A stretch of DNA of 15,961 nt from CAYOVG01 sp964407285 (GTDB lineage: Bacteria; Desulfobacterota; Syntrophobacteria; Syntrophobacterales; Syntrophobacteraceae), in contig CAYOVG010000146.1 of NCBI GenBank assembly GCA_964407285.1, forward strand, positions 1 through 15,961, given 5' to 3'. The position numbers and the translations under genes are program-made. Below the pieces are notes generated by a model. That model made no database searches, had not been told where the DNA came from, and saw nothing but the letters and a program-made list of their open reading frames with translations. Shown piece after piece: positions 8,901 to 15,935 of the stretch (position 1 is the stretch's first letter; every line of letters starts with the position of its first letter).

Positions 8901-9633
8901 GGTGGATCGGGCTGTCGGGGAAAATATAATCGGCCGCCGGGCGCGGGCGAAACCGGACCAGTTTGAAACGTCCGCTGTTGGTAAGATTGTCCGGGTCGAG
9001 GCGCGCGTCGATCGCCAGACTATCCCAGAGGTTCGAACCGCAGGAGAGCTCCAGTTCGATTTCGCCCGGTGGGAGCGTAGCCCGCCCATTGATGTCTTTG
9101 AATTGAAAGAAGGGTTCGCCGCTCCGGATGAGCGTCACTGCTCCCCGGTCGATTTCGAGAAACGCGTCGGGAAGCCTCTCCTTTATGGAATCTATCAGGG
9201 ACCGGGCGGCGCTTCGAAGCTCGGAAATCGAGAAGGGACGTCTCTCCCGTTCTTCCAGCCGCAAAACCTCGGGGACCGGAAGGGTGATTTGCGGCCCGGA
9301 GATTCGCGCGCCCGCCAGTTTGACATCGCCGCGAAGGAGGGGCAAAATGCGCGGGTAGACGGCGAGCGACTCCACCTGCCCGGAAATGTCGTCGGCGAGA
9401 GAAGCCCGAATGGCTTCCACCCGGACGTGCGGCCGCGGAAATACGGCGAACTCGATGGATTCGTAGTCGAACGTCTCGCAACGGATCTGACCGCACAGGC
9501 TTGCGATGATCTTCGCCTTTACCGGTTCGAGGTTGATTATGTGGGGGAGGAGAACGAGTACGGCCGCGATCACGAGCAACAGCAATCCTGCCGCCGCGGC
9601 CACTCGAACGGTAATCTTCTTCGGTCCCCGCAT
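5923..9633 (-). CDS. AsmA/YhdP-like inner-membrane-anchored periplasmic protein
   Basis: A 1236-residue protein when started at the ATG at 9633, which has GAGGAG 8 bases upstream. The frame stays open to an ATG at 9723, but those 30 extra residues lack a ribosome site. Residues 9-30 form one hydrophobic anchor after a positive MRGPKKI start, giving an N-in, periplasm-out topology. The body is a long run of alternating beta segments with DLDL/GNV/SGTL patterns, as in the AsmA/TamB/YhdP superfamily. The C-terminal part (about 1088-1230, with IVLVSPLRTVDRI, NIPIVGEILGGSL and PVEVTGDINDPS) resembles the AsmA-like C-terminal domain. Proteins of this group are thought to form lipid-conducting bridges between inner and outer membrane. 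It is divergent from the sucA operon and followed, after an AT-rich gap, by the RHS gene. The superfamily call is firm; the exact subfamily and substrate are inferred. Confidence 0.85.
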   Translation of the reverse strand: MRGPKKITVRVAAAAGLLLLVIAAVLVLLPHIINLEPVKAKIIASLCGQIRCETFDYESIEFAVFPRPHVRVEAIRASLADDISGQVESLAVYPRILPLLRGDVKLAGARISGPQITLPVPEVLRLEERERRPFSISELRSAARSLIDSIKERLPDAFLEIDRGAVTLIRSGEPFFQFKDINGRATLPPGEIELELSCGSNLWDSLAIDARLDPDNLTNSGRFKLVRFRPRPAADYIFPDSPIHLGDPSEINVDIAFGVDEKEGSQTFHAGVKGSIPSLAIVNDEKGKTVTVRADSLEGNVKIDSGSVVAQLADVDLQSPRIRITGRLAIDSASRASNVHLTGADADATAVREFVLALAGDNKSVRDVFDIVRGGRVPWITWNAWGETPADFEHLDNMVIEGEMADGIIGVPHPELEVVDTRGQVNISNGILEGWNLFGRTGNSFASNGLLTIGLKAGEKPFHLDLDLDADLAELPPILRRVVKNEQFLHELDLIGNVEGRADGKLLLGESTSSVEVLVDARRFRLSGDYKRIPHPLLIGGGSLLYTTADEYIRLESVSGHVGSSTFSGVTTRVGWEKGYEIEVIRDADAAPAGSAPTRLDLDELQPWLASYESIRDFFRKFNPAGGDLFVETFHLEGPLLSPREWRIQGLADMKDVTISGSLFNAPLNVKSGRLGATPGKLTLEELQVRFMDASLAVSGTLEDYMKGVTGIDLALKGSVGLRASREAAEAFDLPPRYRPDSALKLSAGRFSRSDLRAEGARTAFSGNLAANENQQVALDVVKTPNRLSVDKLAIKDRDSDASISFTLEDKIVDLRFSGTLTGKTLDRLFIDNDILAGRVTGNAAVRFQPDAPLASTATGSVLVEGFQYKGDLKDPIHIEKASVTASGRNIRIDSADLQWNGSDIRLQGSVEFSREAYLIDLDAWSNALNWNLIEDMREEGKDRSKPRARPSGIEATLEDIPVKGELRAHVDTFTYGKYNLKALRGVVGFAPKERRIQILDSNLCGITIMGNINLTPEGTQLALNPIARRADLLPTLTCLGIEDRLLTGTFTLNGSISAFNVKEGSTLGFLDGEVETTAEDGRLYRLGFVEKVFQVINVTEIFRGKLPDLANEGCPYDRAWMKGSIEDGKLTIKNALIDSQCMKMVWNGVVDLQAGTMDFIVLVSPLRTVDRIVGNIPIVGEILGGSLLTIPVEVTGDINDPSVIPLSPSAIGSELFGYMERTFKLPFTLFQPLQQ

Positions 9634-9641
9634 TCCGCTGT

Positions 9642-9647
9642 CTCCTC
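9642..9647 (-). promoter_or_regulatory. Ribosome binding site that sets the start of the AsmA-like gene
   Basis: GAGGAG on the minus strand, 8 bases before the ATG at 9633. The other in-frame ATGs upstream (including 9666 and 9723) have no such site, so 9633 is preferred. Confidence 0.75.
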
Positions 9648-9713
9648 GTCGCCTGCGCGTCCGCATATTCCGAATTATCACTAGAGCTAATAGAAGCATA
9701 GCAATTCGGAGGG

Positions 9714-9743
9714 ATTGTAGCAAGCACCGCGGCTCGCATGCGA
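9714..9743 (-). promoter_or_regulatory. Candidate promoter of the AsmA-like gene with adjacent palindrome
   Basis: On the minus strand an extended -10 of the form TGCTACAAT lies at 9714-9722 (TACAAT, five of six consensus bases), about 80 bases before the start codon. A -35 is not convincing. The perfect 10-bp palindrome TCGCATGCGA (9734-9743) lies where a -35 or an operator would be. An alternative, weaker pair TTGCTA/TATGCT with a 17-base spacer overlaps it. Confidence 0.3.
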
Positions 9744-9870
9744 AATTCCGATGGTGAAAAACGGACGCGGATCGATTAAATATATCCGTGCGTTTCCATG
9801 CGTGGAGGGCGGCGATGCATTCATCACCGGGACCGCGGTAGGCGGAAAACGGAAAATGGACCCGGCGAGG

Positions 9871-9900
9871 TTGACAATACTCGATGCCGGTTACTAAATT
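9871..9900 (+). promoter_or_regulatory. Sigma70-type promoter of the sucA-sucB-lpd operon
   Basis: A perfect -35 TTGACA (9871-9876) is followed after 18 bases by TAAATT (9895-9900), four of six -10 bases. Transcription would begin near 9907 and leave a leader of about 130 bases before sucA. It is the best promoter match seen in the divergent control region. Confidence 0.6.
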
Positions 9901-9920
9901 TGCTGCGACGCTTATTGAAC

Positions 9921-9940
9921 TTTAACGATCTTTAACGATT
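9921..9940 (+). promoter_or_regulatory. Tandem 10-bp repeat in the sucA leader, possible operator
   Basis: TTTAACGATC (9921-9930) and TTTAACGATT (9931-9940) are two adjacent units differing only in the last base. A 10-bp period puts both on the same face of the helix, just downstream of the predicted transcription start, a usual place for a repressor. The regulator is unknown. Confidence 0.4.
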
Positions 9941-10020
9941 ATCCTTACTCCGAGAATGCATTTGCCCTATAAACTTCCCGGATGCAATTACGGTCGATGC
10001 TTTTCATCCTTACATACGAC

Positions 10021-10027
10021 AAAGGGG
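10021..10027 (+). promoter_or_regulatory. Ribosome binding site of sucA
   Basis: AAAGGGG lies 9 bases before the ATG at 10037. It supports this start over the in-frame ATG at 9956, which has no proper site and would add 27 residues unlike the normal E1 start. Confidence 0.65.
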
Positions 10028-10036
10028 CATCTCTTT

Positions 10037-12787
10037 ATGGATCTTCCTGTTACCTGGAATGCTGAATTCATTGACTCACAATATAAGTCCTGGAAATCGG
10101 ACCCTCAATCGGTCACCAGGGAATGGCGGTTGTTTTTCTCCGGTTTCGAACTGGCTCGGGCGCCCGGCCCGGAAGCCGCGCCCGAGCCCGCAAGGGAAGC
10201 CGCTCCCGCGGCCGAGGCCGCGGTCGATGTGAACCACGTCCTGCGGCAGTCCCGAGTGGAAGATCTCATATACCGCTACCGGGACCTGGGGCACCTGCTG
10301 GCCTGCGTGGACCCGCTCACCGCGTGTCCCACCGATCACCCGTTCCTCAACCTCTCGGCGTTCCGCCTGACGGAGGAGGACCTGGACCGCGCGTTTTTCA
10401 CCCGCAACTTCTCCAAAACAGGTGAAGCCACCCTGCGGGAGATCGTCCGGACTTTGCGGGAAACGTACTGCCGGTCCATAGGCGTGGAATACATGCACCT
10501 TCAGGACCCCGGTGAGCGCCACTGGCTTCAGGCCCGGATGGAGCCCGTCCGCAATCGCCCCAACCTGGACAACGACGAGAAGATCCGGATACTCAACAAG
10601 CTCTGCCAGGCGACTTTCTTCGAACAGTACCTCCATTCCCGGTACGTGGGCCAGAAGAGGTTCTCGCTGGAAGGGGCGGAGAGCATCATCCCGATGCTCG
10701 ACATGCTGACGGCTCACGCCGCGGGCAAGGGGTGCCGCGAGATCACGCTCGGAATGGCGCACAGGGGACGCCTCAACGTCGAGGTCAATATCCTGGAGAA
10801 GCTGTACGAGGCCGTCTTCTGCGAATTCGAGGACAACTACGACCCCGATTCGCTGGTGGGAACGGGCGACGTCAAGTATCACAAGGGGTATGCGTCCGAG
10901 AAGCAGATTCCGGGAGCCGGCAAGGTGCGCATCGTGCTGGCTCACAACCCGAGCCACCTCGAATCGGTGTGCCCGGTGGTCGAGGGCATGGCCCGCGCCC
11001 GCCAGGAACAACTGGGGGACGCCCGCCGCCAGATGGTGCTCCCGATTCTCCTCCACGGCGACGCCGCGTTCGCCGGGCAGGGCGTGGTGGCCGAAACCCT
11101 CAACCTCTCGCAGCTCGAAGGCTATCGCACGGGCGGCACCATCCACGTGGTGATCAACAACCAGATCGGGTTCACCACGCTTCCCTCCGATGCGCGGTCC
11201 ACCCGTTACAGCACGGACATCGCGAAGATGCTCATGGCGCCCATCTTTCACGTCCACGGGGAGAACCCGGAAGCCCTCGTGCACGTGGTCAAGCTGGCGT
11301 ACGATTACCGGGCCGAATTCGGCAAGGACGTGGTGATCGACGTGATCTGCTACCGCCGCTTCGGGCACAACGAGGCGGACGAACCTTACTACACGCAGCC
11401 CCGGATGTACGACCGCATCAAGGAGCGCCCCCCGGTCTACCGGCTTTACATGGACAAGCTGCGGGAAGAGGGCGTCGTGGCGGAAGAGGACCTGGAGCGC
11501 ATCCGGGAAGGGATCACCGAGTGCATGGAAAAGGCCTACGTAGCGGCGCGCGAGCGGCCGTGCACCGACCTTGGCCTGCAGTTCTACGACGGCTGGGAGA
11601 GCGTCGGAGGGCCCTTCACCCATGATCCGGTCGAAACCGGCGTACCCGAGGATATCCTTCTCTCCCTGGCGCGGAAGCTCTCCACTTTCCCCGAGGGGTT
11701 CTCGGTCCACCCGCGGCTCTTGCGCATCCTGCAGCGGCGCGCCGAGACCGTCGAAAACGGGAGCGGCGTCGACTGGGCGACCGCTGAAATGCTCGCCTTC
11801 GCGACGCTCCTGGAGGATAGGGACCCGGTTCGGCTGAGCGGCCAGGACAGCAGGCGCGGGACCTTCAGCCACAGGCACGCCGTGCTGGTCGATACCCGAA
11901 CGGGGGACAACCATACGCCCCTGAACGCGCTTTCCGACAGGCAGGCGCTCTTCAGCGTCTACGACAGTTCGCTTTCCGAATACGCCGTCCTGGGTTTCGA
12001 ATACGGGTACTCGCTGGCCGTGCCTTACGGCCTCACCATCTGGGAAGCCCAATTCGGCGATTTCGCCAACAACGCGCAGGTGGTCATCGATGAGTACATA
12101 GCGGCGGCCGAAGCCAAGTGGGTGCGCCGTAGCGGCCTCGTGATGCTGCTGCCCCACGGGTATGAAGGCCAGGGACCGGACCACTCGAGCGCGCGACTGG
12201 AAAGATACCTGCAGCTTTGCGCCGAGGACAACATGCAGGTGTGCTGTCCCACGACTCCGGCTCAGTACTTCCACCTGTTGCGGCGGCAGGTCAAGAGCAG
12301 TTACCGCAAGCCGCTCATCATCATGACCCCCAAGAGTCTCCTTCGCCATCCCCTCGCCGTTTCGACCCGGGCCGACCTGGCGTCGGAGCATTTCAAGGAA
12401 ATCCTGCCGGATACCGGTATCTCCGGTACTCCACGGCGTGTCCTCCTGTGCGCGGGGAAGATCTACTACGATCTGCTCGAGACGCGAAACGAGGCAAAGG
12501 CGTCCGATGTCGCCATCGTACGGATCGAGCAGTTCTATCCCTATCCCGAGGAGCAACTCGCGAAGGCCGTCGCGGGATTCGAAAACGTTCGCGAATGGTT
12601 TTGGGTGCAGGAGGAACCGGAAAACATGGGCGCGTGGCACTTCATGCGCTCCAGGCTGCAATCCCTTGTGGAAATGCCTGTCAGCTTCATGGGAAGGACG
12701 GCGTCGGCCAGTCCCGCCACCGGTTTTTCCAAGATCCACAAACAGGAACAAGCCGCTATTACCCATATGGCGATTCATGGGCTGTAG
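10037..12787 (+). CDS. sucA: 2-oxoglutarate dehydrogenase E1 component
   Basis: This thiamine-diphosphate enzyme decarboxylates 2-oxoglutarate and passes the succinyl group to the lipoyl arm of E2, in the citric acid cycle. The 916 residues are close to the 933 of E. coli SucA. The N-terminus (MDLPVTWNAEFIDSQYKSW) is the typical E1o start that helps bind E2, followed by an Ala/Pro-rich stretch. Visible signatures include GMAHRGRLNV at 239-248, HGDAAFAGQG from 340 and NNQIGFTT from 374 (together the thiamine diphosphate and Mg site), and CYRRFGHNEADEP with H444. The C-terminal transketolase-like part has GQDSRRGTFSHRHA, WEAQFGDFANNAQ, GYEGQGPDHSSAR and EEPENMGAW (from 859). No catalytic motif is missing. 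It is first in an operon with sucB (76-base gap) and lpd, behind a TTGACA promoter. The product is confident; membership of the operon is inferred from strand and spacing. Confidence 0.97.
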   Translation: MDLPVTWNAEFIDSQYKSWKSDPQSVTREWRLFFSGFELARAPGPEAAPEPAREAAPAAEAAVDVNHVLRQSRVEDLIYRYRDLGHLLACVDPLTACPTDHPFLNLSAFRLTEEDLDRAFFTRNFSKTGEATLREIVRTLRETYCRSIGVEYMHLQDPGERHWLQARMEPVRNRPNLDNDEKIRILNKLCQATFFEQYLHSRYVGQKRFSLEGAESIIPMLDMLTAHAAGKGCREITLGMAHRGRLNVEVNILEKLYEAVFCEFEDNYDPDSLVGTGDVKYHKGYASEKQIPGAGKVRIVLAHNPSHLESVCPVVEGMARARQEQLGDARRQMVLPILLHGDAAFAGQGVVAETLNLSQLEGYRTGGTIHVVINNQIGFTTLPSDARSTRYSTDIAKMLMAPIFHVHGENPEALVHVVKLAYDYRAEFGKDVVIDVICYRRFGHNEADEPYYTQPRMYDRIKERPPVYRLYMDKLREEGVVAEEDLERIREGITECMEKAYVAARERPCTDLGLQFYDGWESVGGPFTHDPVETGVPEDILLSLARKLSTFPEGFSVHPRLLRILQRRAETVENGSGVDWATAEMLAFATLLEDRDPVRLSGQDSRRGTFSHRHAVLVDTRTGDNHTPLNALSDRQALFSVYDSSLSEYAVLGFEYGYSLAVPYGLTIWEAQFGDFANNAQVVIDEYIAAAEAKWVRRSGLVMLLPHGYEGQGPDHSSARLERYLQLCAEDNMQVCCPTTPAQYFHLLRRQVKSSYRKPLIIMTPKSLLRHPLAVSTRADLASEHFKEILPDTGISGTPRRVLLCAGKIYYDLLETRNEAKASDVAIVRIEQFYPYPEEQLAKAVAGFENVREWFWVQEEPENMGAWHFMRSRLQSLVEMPVSFMGRTASASPATGFSKIHKQEQAAITHMAIHGL

Positions 12788-12851
12788 TTCGTTCACGGCG
12801 GTAGGCCGCATATGTGCAAAGACGTACGAGACATAACCCGTATATCCCTTT

Positions 12852-12857
12852 GAGGTG
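12852..12857 (+). promoter_or_regulatory. Ribosome binding site of sucB
   Basis: GAGGTG lies just upstream of the ATG at 12864, with 8 bases between GAGG and the start codon. It argues against the in-frame GTG at 12855, which lies inside this site. Confidence 0.7.
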
Positions 12858-12863
12858 CTTTCC

Positions 12864-14345
12864 ATGAAGATAGAAGTCAAAATTCCGTCAGTGGGCGAAT
12901 CGGTGAGGGAGGCCCTGCTGGCCGAATGGTACAAGAGAAACGGCGATCACGTCGGGAAGGACGATGTCCTGTTCGTGATCGAAACGGATAAGGTAACCCT
13001 GGAAATTGCCGCCGAGGCGGACGGCGTGCTCGAAATTCTCGTGCCCGCGGGGCAAAACGTCGCTGTCGGGGCCGTGGTGGGGACCATCGAGACCGAAGCG
13101 GGGGCGGTGGAGGAGGAGCCGAAACCGGCCCGGGGACCCGAAAAGGTTCCCGGAGCGCGGGAGCCGGAACCCGCGGCGGCCGAGCCGCGAGTCGCCCCGC
13201 CCCGCGAGGAGCCCCCTTCCCCGGTCATACCGTTTCCAACTCCTCCCGCTCAGCCCTCCGCGGCCGGGCAACCCCCCGATACGGCGCGGCCGCAAGCAGC
13301 GCGGCCGCAAACGGCGCAGCCTCAGGGAACATGGTCCCGGTCTTCCGTCTCCGCCGCCCCGTCCGCGTTGAGGCTGGCGTCGGAGAAAGGAGTGGACCTT
13401 CTCCGGATAAAGGGCACGGGACCCGGTGGGCAGATCACCAGGGGCGATGTTCTGCTCTTCCTGGAGAAGGACATGCAGCCCGGGGGAGGCGAATACCCCG
13501 AGCCCGGCCGTTTCGAAACGCCCTATGTTCCGGCGCCGGGAGTCGCCCCGATTCCCGGAGTCATGCCGCTCATGGCCGAACCGCCCTCCGCCCGTCCTTC
13601 CGCCCCTTCGCGGGAGGAGATTCGGCGCGAGGAAACGGCGGCGGGGGAAGTAACGACGCGCAAGCCGATGAGCCGCATACGGCAGCGCATCGCCGAGAGG
13701 TTGCTGGAAGCGAAACAGGGGACCGCGATGCTCACGACGTTCAACGAAGCGGACATGAGCCGCATTCAGGCGTTGAGGGCCGGGTACAAGGACGCTTTCC
13801 GGCAGCGGCACGGGGCGTCGCTGGGCTTCATGAGCTTCTTCATAAAAGCCTCCGTTGCGGCCCTCCAGGAATTTCCGGAAGTCAACGCATTCATCGACGG
13901 GAAGGACGTCGTCTACCACGAGTACTATCATATCGGCATAGCGATAGGAGCGGAACGGGGGTTGGTGGTGCCGGTCATCCGCCATGCGGACCGGCTGGGA
14001 TTTGCCGGGCTCGAAAAGGCGATTGTCGATTTCGTGAACAGGATCAAGGAAAACCGCCTGGACGTCGCCGACCTCGAAAGCGGCACGTTCACCATCACCA
14101 ACGGCGGGGTGTACGGTTCGCTCATGAGCACCCCCATACTGAATCCGCCCCAAAGCGCGATCCTCGGCATGCACAAGATCGAAGACCGGGCGGTGGTGGT
14201 GGGCGGGCAGATCGTGGTCAGGCCGATGATGTACCTGGCCCTGAGCTACGATCACCGCCTCATCGACGGCAAGGACGCCGTGAGTTTCCTGAAGCGTATC
14301 AAGGAATACGTCGAAAACCCCGAACGGCTGATGCTGGAGATATGA
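12864..14345 (+). CDS. sucB: 2-oxoglutarate dehydrogenase E2, dihydrolipoyllysine succinyltransferase
   Basis: E2 forms the core of the complex and transfers succinyl from its lipoyl group to CoA. The 493-residue protein has one lipoyl domain at the N-terminus (about 1-78) with lipoyl lysine K43 in ETDKVTLE, a long Pro/Ala/Glu-rich linker (about 79-163), an E3/E1-binding domain (about 165-202, APSALRLASEKGVD to GGQITRGDVL), a second Pro-rich linker, and the acyltransferase domain (264-493). The catalytic site is SYDHRLIDGKDAV with H464 and D468. FTITNGGVYGSLMSTP and NPPQSAILGMH are typical of succinyl, rather than acetyl, transferases. E. coli SucB has 405 residues; most of the extra length is linker, including a 15-bp minisatellite. 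The start is fixed by GAGGTG. The stop is one base from the lpd ATG, so translation is probably coupled. Confidence 0.96.
   Translation: MKIEVKIPSVGESVREALLAEWYKRNGDHVGKDDVLFVIETDKVTLEIAAEADGVLEILVPAGQNVAVGAVVGTIETEAGAVEEEPKPARGPEKVPGAREPEPAAAEPRVAPPREEPPSPVIPFPTPPAQPSAAGQPPDTARPQAARPQTAQPQGTWSRSSVSAAPSALRLASEKGVDLLRIKGTGPGGQITRGDVLLFLEKDMQPGGGEYPEPGRFETPYVPAPGVAPIPGVMPLMAEPPSARPSAPSREEIRREETAAGEVTTRKPMSRIRQRIAERLLEAKQGTAMLTTFNEADMSRIQALRAGYKDAFRQRHGASLGFMSFFIKASVAALQEFPEVNAFIDGKDVVYHEYYHIGIAIGAERGLVVPVIRHADRLGFAGLEKAIVDFVNRIKENRLDVADLESGTFTITNGGVYGSLMSTPILNPPQSAILGMHKIEDRAVVVGGQIVVRPMMYLALSYDHRLIDGKDAVSFLKRIKEYVENPERLMLEI
13284..13328 (+). repeat. 15-bp minisatellite in the E2 linker
   Basis: Three in-frame units (13284-13298, 13299-13313, 13314-13328) encode ARPQA, ARPQT and AQPQG, residues 141-155 of SucB. 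The first two share GCGCGGCCGCAA; the third has diverged. The 15-base unit keeps the frame, so copy changes would only alter the length of the swinging linker. Confidence 0.75.
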
Positions 14346-14346
14346 A

Positions 14347-15810
14347 ATGACTGACGGAGAGGAGTACGACCTGGTCGTCGTCGGGGGCGGTCCCGGCGGA
14401 TACGTTGCGGCCGTCCGAGCCGCGGAACTCGGCATGAAGACGGCGTGCGTCGAGAAGGATGCGCGGCTGGGAGGCGTTTGCCTCAACGTGGGGTGCATCC
14501 CGAGCAAGGCGTTGCTCGATTCGAGCGAATACTACCAGTTCGCCTCGGAGCGGCTGGCCGGGCATGGTATCCGGGTGGGGAAGGTGGAATTCGACCTGGC
14601 GGCGCTCATGGCCCGCAAGGAGCAGGTGGTGAAGGTCCTGGGCGACAACGTCCGCAAGCTCCTGGAAGCCCGTAAGGTGCGGATCGTTCACGGCGCTGCC
14701 CGCCTGGCGGGGGGCGGCAAGGTGGAGGTGGCCGCCGCGGCGGGCGATGCAGGCGGCGTTGCGGGCGCAGCGGGCTCCGGGGGCGATCCTGGGGAGCGGC
14801 GCGCCGTCACGGTTCTCTCGGCGAGGGCGATACTGCTCGCCACCGGCAGCGAGCCCGTTCAGGCGCCGTCCCTTCCTTTCGACGGCGTCCGGATCGTGAG
14901 TTCCACGGAAGCCCTCTCGTTCGACGCCGTTCCCGAACACCTGGGAGTGGTCGGGGGCGGCTACATCGGCCTGGAGCTGGGGTCCGTCTGGAAGCGGTTG
15001 GGCGCGAGGGTCACCGTGATGGAAATGCTCCCCAAGATCGCGACGACGCTGGACGGGCAGGTGGCCCGCACCCTGGAGCGCGCCCTGGTGAAGCAGGGCG
15101 TCGAGTTTCGCCTCGGGGTCCGGGTGGCGGATGCGAAGGTGGGCCCGGACGGGGTCCGTGTGGGCGTCGAGCCCGTGGGCGGCGGGCGGAGGGAGGAAAT
15201 CGCTTTCGACAGGCTCCTGGTCGCCGTGGGACGCCGGCCGCTGACAAGGGGGCTGGGAATCGAGGAACTGGGCATGCTGACCGATCCCCGCACGGGACAC
15301 GTGCTGGTGGATGCGGCCTACCGCACGAACGTGCCGGGCATCCACGCCGTCGGGGACGTCATCCCCGGCCCCATGCTGGCGCATAAGGCGTCGGCGGAAG
15401 GGGTCGCCGCCGTCGAGTGCATTGCGGGCCTTCCCGGCGAAGTCGACTACGACGCGATTCCGGCGGTGGTCTACACCTGGCCCGAGGTGGCGAGCGTCGG
15501 CCTCACCGAGGAGCAGCTCAAGGAGCGCGACGTACCCTACAAGACCGGCAGCTTCCCCTTTGCCGGAACGGGCCGCGCCCGCTCCATGGGGGAGACGGAA
15601 GGATTCGTCAAAGTCCTGGCCCATGCCCTGAGCGACCGCGTTCTCGGGGTCCATATCATCGGCCCTCGCGCCTCGGACCTGATCCACGAGAGTGTGTCCG
15701 CCATCCGGTTCGGAGCGAGGTCCTCGGACATCGCCCACATGGTCCATGCGCACCCCACGCTCGCGGAAGCGGTGCACGAAGCCGCGGACGCCGCGTGGAA
15801 AAAGGGCTGA
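14347..15810 (+). CDS. lpd: Dihydrolipoyl dehydrogenase (E3)
   Basis: This FAD flavoprotein reoxidises the dihydrolipoyl group of E2 with NAD+, closing the cycle of the complex. The 487-residue protein shows the FAD-binding VVGGGPGGYVAA at 11-22, the redox disulfide in GGVCLNVGCIPSKALL (C45, C50), ATGSEPV before the NAD domain, the NAD-binding GVVGGGYIGLELGSVW (from 200), the second FAD site AVGDVIPGPMLAHKA, and the interface catalytic pair H469 and E474 in HAHPTLAEAVHEA. An Ala/Gly-rich insert at about 129-148 makes it slightly longer than the usual 465-475. The ATG follows the sucB stop by one base, with a GGAGA ribosome site inside the end of sucB. As the last gene of sucA-sucB-lpd it probably serves this complex, though E3 can also serve pyruvate dehydrogenase or glycine cleavage enzymes. 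Confidence 0.96.
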   Translation: MTDGEEYDLVVVGGGPGGYVAAVRAAELGMKTACVEKDARLGGVCLNVGCIPSKALLDSSEYYQFASERLAGHGIRVGKVEFDLAALMARKEQVVKVLGDNVRKLLEARKVRIVHGAARLAGGGKVEVAAAAGDAGGVAGAAGSGGDPGERRAVTVLSARAILLATGSEPVQAPSLPFDGVRIVSSTEALSFDAVPEHLGVVGGGYIGLELGSVWKRLGARVTVMEMLPKIATTLDGQVARTLERALVKQGVEFRLGVRVADAKVGPDGVRVGVEPVGGGRREEIAFDRLLVAVGRRPLTRGLGIEELGMLTDPRTGHVLVDAAYRTNVPGIHAVGDVIPGPMLAHKASAEGVAAVECIAGLPGEVDYDAIPAVVYTWPEVASVGLTEEQLKERDVPYKTGSFPFAGTGRARSMGETEGFVKVLAHALSDRVLGVHIIGPRASDLIHESVSAIRFGARSSDIAHMVHAHPTLAEAVHEAADAAWKKG

Positions 15811-15847
15811 GTCCTCCCAAATCCTGTGTGTCCATTCAGGATGCGCG

Positions 15848-15880
15848 CGAAGCCGCCGACGCCGCGTCGAAAAGAGGTGA
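15848..15880 (+). pseudogene. Decayed duplicate of the 3' end of lpd
   Basis: Bases 15848-15880 are a close copy of 15777-15810, the last codons and stop of lpd. Shared blocks are CGAAGCCGC, GACGCCGCGT and GAAAA, with a few substitutions and one deleted base. The lpd end encodes EAADAAWKKG and stop; the copy would read EAADAASKRG without its stop in the same phase. The offset is about 71 bases. It looks like a local tandem duplication that has diverged. Confidence 0.6.
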
Positions 15881-15906
15881 CCGTTCGCCGGGGAATGTGG
15901 TATGCT
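15877..15906 (+). promoter_or_regulatory. Candidate promoter toward an unseen downstream gene
   Basis: GTGACC (15877-15882, four of six -35 bases) is followed after 18 bases by TATGCT (15901-15906, four of six -10 bases) with TGG in front, an extended -10. It points off the right edge. Each half is weak; the pair is plausible only as a set. Confidence 0.3.
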
Positions 15907-15915
15907 GGGCTCTTG

Positions 15916-15935
15916 CATGGCATGGCATGGCATGG
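15916..15935 (+). repeat. (CATGG)4 pentanucleotide microsatellite
   Basis: Four perfect CATGG units occupy 15916-15935. Each unit carries an ATG, and successive ATGs fall in different frames because the unit is five bases. The frame of the first and fourth ATG (15917, 15932) stays open to the window edge. The ATG at 15922 soon meets a TGA. No good ribosome site precedes it, so a gene start is not called. Confidence 0.8.

Noticed and set aside
5812..9684. Plus-strand open frames of 729 and 551 codons opposite the AsmA-like gene
   Set aside because: Antisense shadows in GC-rich DNA. Composition is Arg/Gly/Pro-rich with no family features, while the minus strand has an anchor and an AsmA-like C-terminus.
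9956..10036. Upstream ATG extending SucA by 27 residues
   Set aside because: The extension does not resemble an E1 start and lacks a proper ribosome site. MDLPVTWNAEF at 10037 follows AAAGGGG and matches the family's start.
10076..12934. A 952-codon minus-strand frame opposite sucA
   Set aside because: Such long antisense frames arise when the sense gene avoids TTA, CTA and TCA codons in GC-rich genomes. No domain or ribosome site supports it.
12888..15933. Minus-strand frames of 539 and 544 codons opposite sucB and lpd
   Set aside because: Same antisense effect. Both sense genes are unmistakable by their catalytic motifs.
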